NCBI GenBank assembly: GCA_012728505.1
Contig: JAAYEY010000237.1
Coordinates: forward strand, 1 to 5,774
From: Synergistaceae bacterium
Lineage (GTDB): Bacteria > Synergistota > Synergistia > Synergistales > Synergistaceae
DNA: 5,774 nt
Direction: 5' to 3'
Part shown: piece after piece, positions 3,828 to 5,774 of the stretch
Numbering within the stretch: the first letter of the stretch is position 1
How the letters are laid out: each line of letters begins with the position of its first letter
Notes under the pieces: generated by a model
Database searches by the model: none
The model's input: the letters and a program-made list of their open reading frames with translations, nothing else
What the model was told of the DNA's origin: nothing
Position numbers and translations under genes: made by a program

Positions 3828-4747
3828 CTATCTCCATAAGATACTATTTATATCGGGGATAGATTTTATAATATTCTCTCTTTCTAAATACTCTGCCGTC
3901 TTTTTAAGTTCTCGTAAGTCTGTTTTTGTAATTCTTGTATGATAATCAAATTTACTCAACATTTTTACTATCTCATCTTCAGATAGCCCGGTTTCTTTTT
4001 TCATAAGCGGGACGAACTTCTGCGGAAACTGTGCTGCCTCAATGCGTATTTTCTCTCTTTGATTGAGGTATTTTTCTATAGCAGACCGGTTTTCTTCAGC
4101 AAATTTACGCCTTGCCGCTATGATGCTAAGTCCTTCAAGATGACTTTACCATCTGCGATAACCCTGCAACCGCCTTTCTCCGCTCTAAGTACCTCTGTAC
4201 CGGCAAGAAGCGCTGCATCAACCCTGCCTGCGATTAGGGCAGAGGCAGACGCGCTGAGAGTCATTGGGAAGAATTCAACATCTTTAAGTGTGAGACCCTC
4301 TTTACGGATAAGCTCCACAAAAAGCTGATGGACGACTGACCCTTTTAATCCTGCTACTTTTTTACCCTTAAGATCTGATATCCTTAATATCTTCGGATCT
4401 TTTACAGTGATGGCAAAAGCTTCGGGAGATCTACTGTTCGCTCCGATTATAACAATATCTACCCCATTTGCTATTCCTACAAGCACCGCCGCAGCTCCAA
4501 GCCCTTCAGCTATATCAAGCTCACCTGCAGCCATTGCTTGCACTTGTCTCGGACCTGAGGGCAGATTGATATACTTGACCCTGTATTGACCTTCAAATGC
4601 CTTCTCATACGTTCTGTTCTCTATAGATACCATAGCCGGAAGATTGAAGGGCAGCTTCCAAAGCGCTATCCTCATCTCCTTATCCTGCCCATTAACAGGA
4701 TAAGCGGAGAGCAGAAAAATAATTATCAAAACCAACCTTATTCTCAA
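3828..4747 (-). pseudogene. ABC-type solute-binding protein, NMT1/SsuA-like, broken by one frameshift
   Basis: The start is TTG 4747, chosen because AGGAG lies 9 nt upstream. Residues 1-20 form a signal peptide (basic start, LVLIIIFLLSAYPVNG). The mature part begins with MRIALWKLPFNLPAM and continues with INLPSGPRQVQAMAAGELDI, DLKGKKVAGLKGSVVHQLFV and SALIAGRVDAALLAG. This is the pattern of periplasmic or lipid-anchored binding proteins for sulfonates, nitrate or thiamine-precursor-like ligands; the ligand cannot be told. The frame stops at 4118. However, from about 4140 a second frame continues EGLSIIAARRKFAEENRSAI, then FVPLMKKETGLSEDEIVKML and ends SILWR at TAG 3828-3830. Joined, the two halves give about 307 residues, a normal family length. 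No permease or ATPase gene is adjacent. A sequencing error is the main alternative to true gene loss. Confidence 0.82.
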
Positions 4748-4756
4748 ATAAATCAG

Positions 4757-4761
4757 CTCCT
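4757..4761 (-). promoter_or_regulatory. Shine-Dalgarno for the TTG start of the solute-binding protein
   Basis: AGGAG on the minus strand ends 9 nt before TTG 4747. It touches the T-tract of the preceding terminator, leaving no room for a promoter between them. Confidence 0.75.
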
Positions 4762-4802
4762 AAAAAACATCGGAGGAATGGATTTTATCCGAACCTCCGA
4801 TG
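4762..4802 (-). terminator. Strong intrinsic terminator after the GGGtGRT gene
   Basis: CATCGGAGG (4768-4776) pairs perfectly with CCTCCGATG (4794-4802), and an inner GGAT/ATCC stem lies in the loop. Six T follow on the minus strand (4762-4767). The hairpin begins 40 nt past the GGGtGRT stop and ends just before the solute-binding protein's ribosome-binding site, so it could also act as an attenuator in that gene's leader. Confidence 0.88.
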
Positions 4803-4831
4803 GTAAATGCACTCAAATTACAGCCTTAAAT

Positions 4832-4858
4832 ATTATAATTTCTTATTTTGGGGTCGAA
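4832..4858 (-). promoter_or_regulatory. Candidate weak promoter upstream of the terminator
   Basis: A perfect TATAAT (4832-4837 on the minus strand) lies 15 bp after a poor -35 match, TTCGAC (4853-4858), inside the end of the GGGtGRT gene. If used, it would place the whole terminator hairpin in the leader of the solute-binding protein gene. Confidence 0.25.
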
Positions 4859-5774
4859 GCTTGCTCTATTGCTACTGCAACCGCAACTGTAGCTCCAACC
4901 ATAGGATTGTTACCCATGCCTATCAGCCCCATCATTTCAACGTGGGCAGGAACTGAGGATGAGCCTGCAAACTGCGCATCGCTGTGCATACGACCCATTG
5001 TATCCGTCATCCCATAACTTGCAGGCCCAGCGGCCATGTTATCGGGGTGAAGAGTTCTTCCTGTACCCCCTCCTGAAGCCACTGAGAAATATTTACGACT
5101 ATTTTCAACGGTCCATTTCTTGTATGTCCCTGCGACCGGGTGCTGAAACCTGGTCGGGTTGGTCGAATTACCTGTTATAGAAACATCTACTCCCTCGTGG
5201 ATCATTATAGCTACCCCTTCGTTCACATCATCGGCACCGAAACAGCGAACTTTTGATTTTTCTCCTGTCGAGAAGGGGCGCTCAAACACAATCTTAAGCT
5301 CGCCTGTGTAATAGTCGTACTTAGTCTCTACCAGAGTAAAGCCGTTTATGCGAGAAATTATGTAAGCCGCGTCCTTTCCCAATCCGTTAAGGATGACACT
5401 GAGCGGTTTTTTTCTGACCTTGTTGGCAGTCTTTGCTATGCCTATTGCTCCCTCAGCAGCGGCAAAAGATTCATGCCCCGCCAGAAAACAAAAACATTTC
5501 GTTTCCTCACGAAGGAGCATCGCGCCAAGGTTTCCATGTCCCAGCCCTACTTTTCTCTGGTCTGCAACTGAACCGGGAATACAAAATGCCTGGAGCCCCT
5601 CTCCTATCTTCTTGGCAGCTTCTGTAGCTGTTGTGACTCCTGTCTTCAGTGCAGCTGCTGCCCCGATAGTGTATGCCCAGACAGCATTTTCAAAAGCTAT
5701 GGCCTGTACTCCTTTAACTATTTTATCTATATCTATTTCCTTTGAAAGACAAAGATCTCTTGCTTCCTCAAGGT
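4843..5774 (-). CDS. GGGtGRT-family protein, C-terminal 309 residues
   Basis: The protein belongs to the GGGtGRT family, named for a glycine-rich motif, whose biochemical function is not established as far as I know. The motif is seen as SVASGGGTGRTLHPDNMAAG. Other highly conserved parts are EIDIDKIVKGVQAIAFENAV near the visible N-terminus, IGEGLQAFCIPGSVADQRKV with GLGHGN, TKCFCFLAGHESFAAAEGAI, NGLGKDAAYIISRINGFTLV, ITGNSTNPTRFQHPVAGTYK, and AQFAGSSSVPAHVEMM near the C-terminus. The frame is open from the right edge to TAA 4843-4845. An internal ATG at 5520 is not the start, because the conserved sequence continues upstream. Only about the first 20-25 residues of a protein near 330 residues are missing. 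There is no signal peptide in what is visible; a cytoplasmic location is likely. A strong terminator follows, so it probably ends its own transcript. Confidence 0.93.
   Translation of the reverse strand, partial: LEEARDLCLSKEIDIDKIVKGVQAIAFENAVWAYTIGAAAALKTGVTTATEAAKKIGEGLQAFCIPGSVADQRKVGLGHGNLGAMLLREETKCFCFLAGHESFAAAEGAIGIAKTANKVRKKPLSVILNGLGKDAAYIISRINGFTLVETKYDYYTGELKIVFERPFSTGEKSKVRCFGADDVNEGVAIMIHEGVDVSITGNSTNPTRFQHPVAGTYKKWTVENSRKYFSVASGGGTGRTLHPDNMAAGPASYGMTDTMGRMHSDAQFAGSSSVPAHVEMMGLIGMGNNPMVGATVAVAVAIEQASTPK

Noticed and set aside
4126..4145. Programmed ribosomal frameshifting in the solute-binding protein gene
   Set aside because: No slippery heptamer, internal Shine-Dalgarno or downstream hairpin is apparent, and this family is not known to use it.
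4843..5520. ATG at 5520 as the start of the GGGtGRT protein
   Set aside because: Highly conserved family sequence continues in frame upstream to the window edge, so this methionine is internal.

Overview
The window is bacterial. It has Shine-Dalgarno sequences, sigma-70-like promoters, intrinsic terminators, class C group II intron pieces and an IS66-type insertion-sequence remnant. The GGGtGRT-family gene and the overall mix suggest an anaerobe of a Firmicutes, Synergistota or similar lineage, but the sequence alone does not fix the phylum. Almost everything is read on the minus strand. The exceptions are a truncated EAL-domain gene at the left edge and the IS66 transposase remnant.

In the direction of minus-strand transcription, from the right edge: (1) a GGGtGRT-family gene whose N-terminus lies beyond the window, closed by a strong intrinsic terminator; (2) a solute-binding protein gene of the NMT1/SsuA type, broken by one frameshift, with its Shine-Dalgarno abutting that terminator; (3) a small basic, helical protein of unknown function with a good promoter and a good terminator; (4) the 5' end of a class C group II intron, starting directly after that terminator and carrying domains I-III plus the first 59 codons of its reverse transcriptase/maturase; (5) a junction to the 3' end of a frameshifted UPF0126/TRIC-type membrane protein gene; (6) a promoter and a 20-codon remnant resembling the start of a small multidrug resistance (SMR) transporter; (7) an intact gene of the bacterial eRF1-related (baeRF) family; (8) a 31-nt sequence resembling a second group II intron 5' end; (9) a deleted IS66-family remnant with terminal repeats; (10) the 3' end of a class C intron, with the maturase C-terminus (frameshifted by a 5-bp duplication) and complete domains V and VI. 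The convergent EAL gene ends just beyond.

Positions 138-3352 are therefore a graveyard of mobile elements and truncated genes in which the baeRF gene is the one intact passenger. The two intron pieces can be read in two ways. They may be two class C introns, each inserted after a terminator and each deleted internally. Or they may be one intron whose domain IV now holds about 2.5 kb of foreign DNA. The intron-like 5' end at 888-918 favours two introns. No intact new defence or mobility system is visible. The novelty is in the structure of the remnants.
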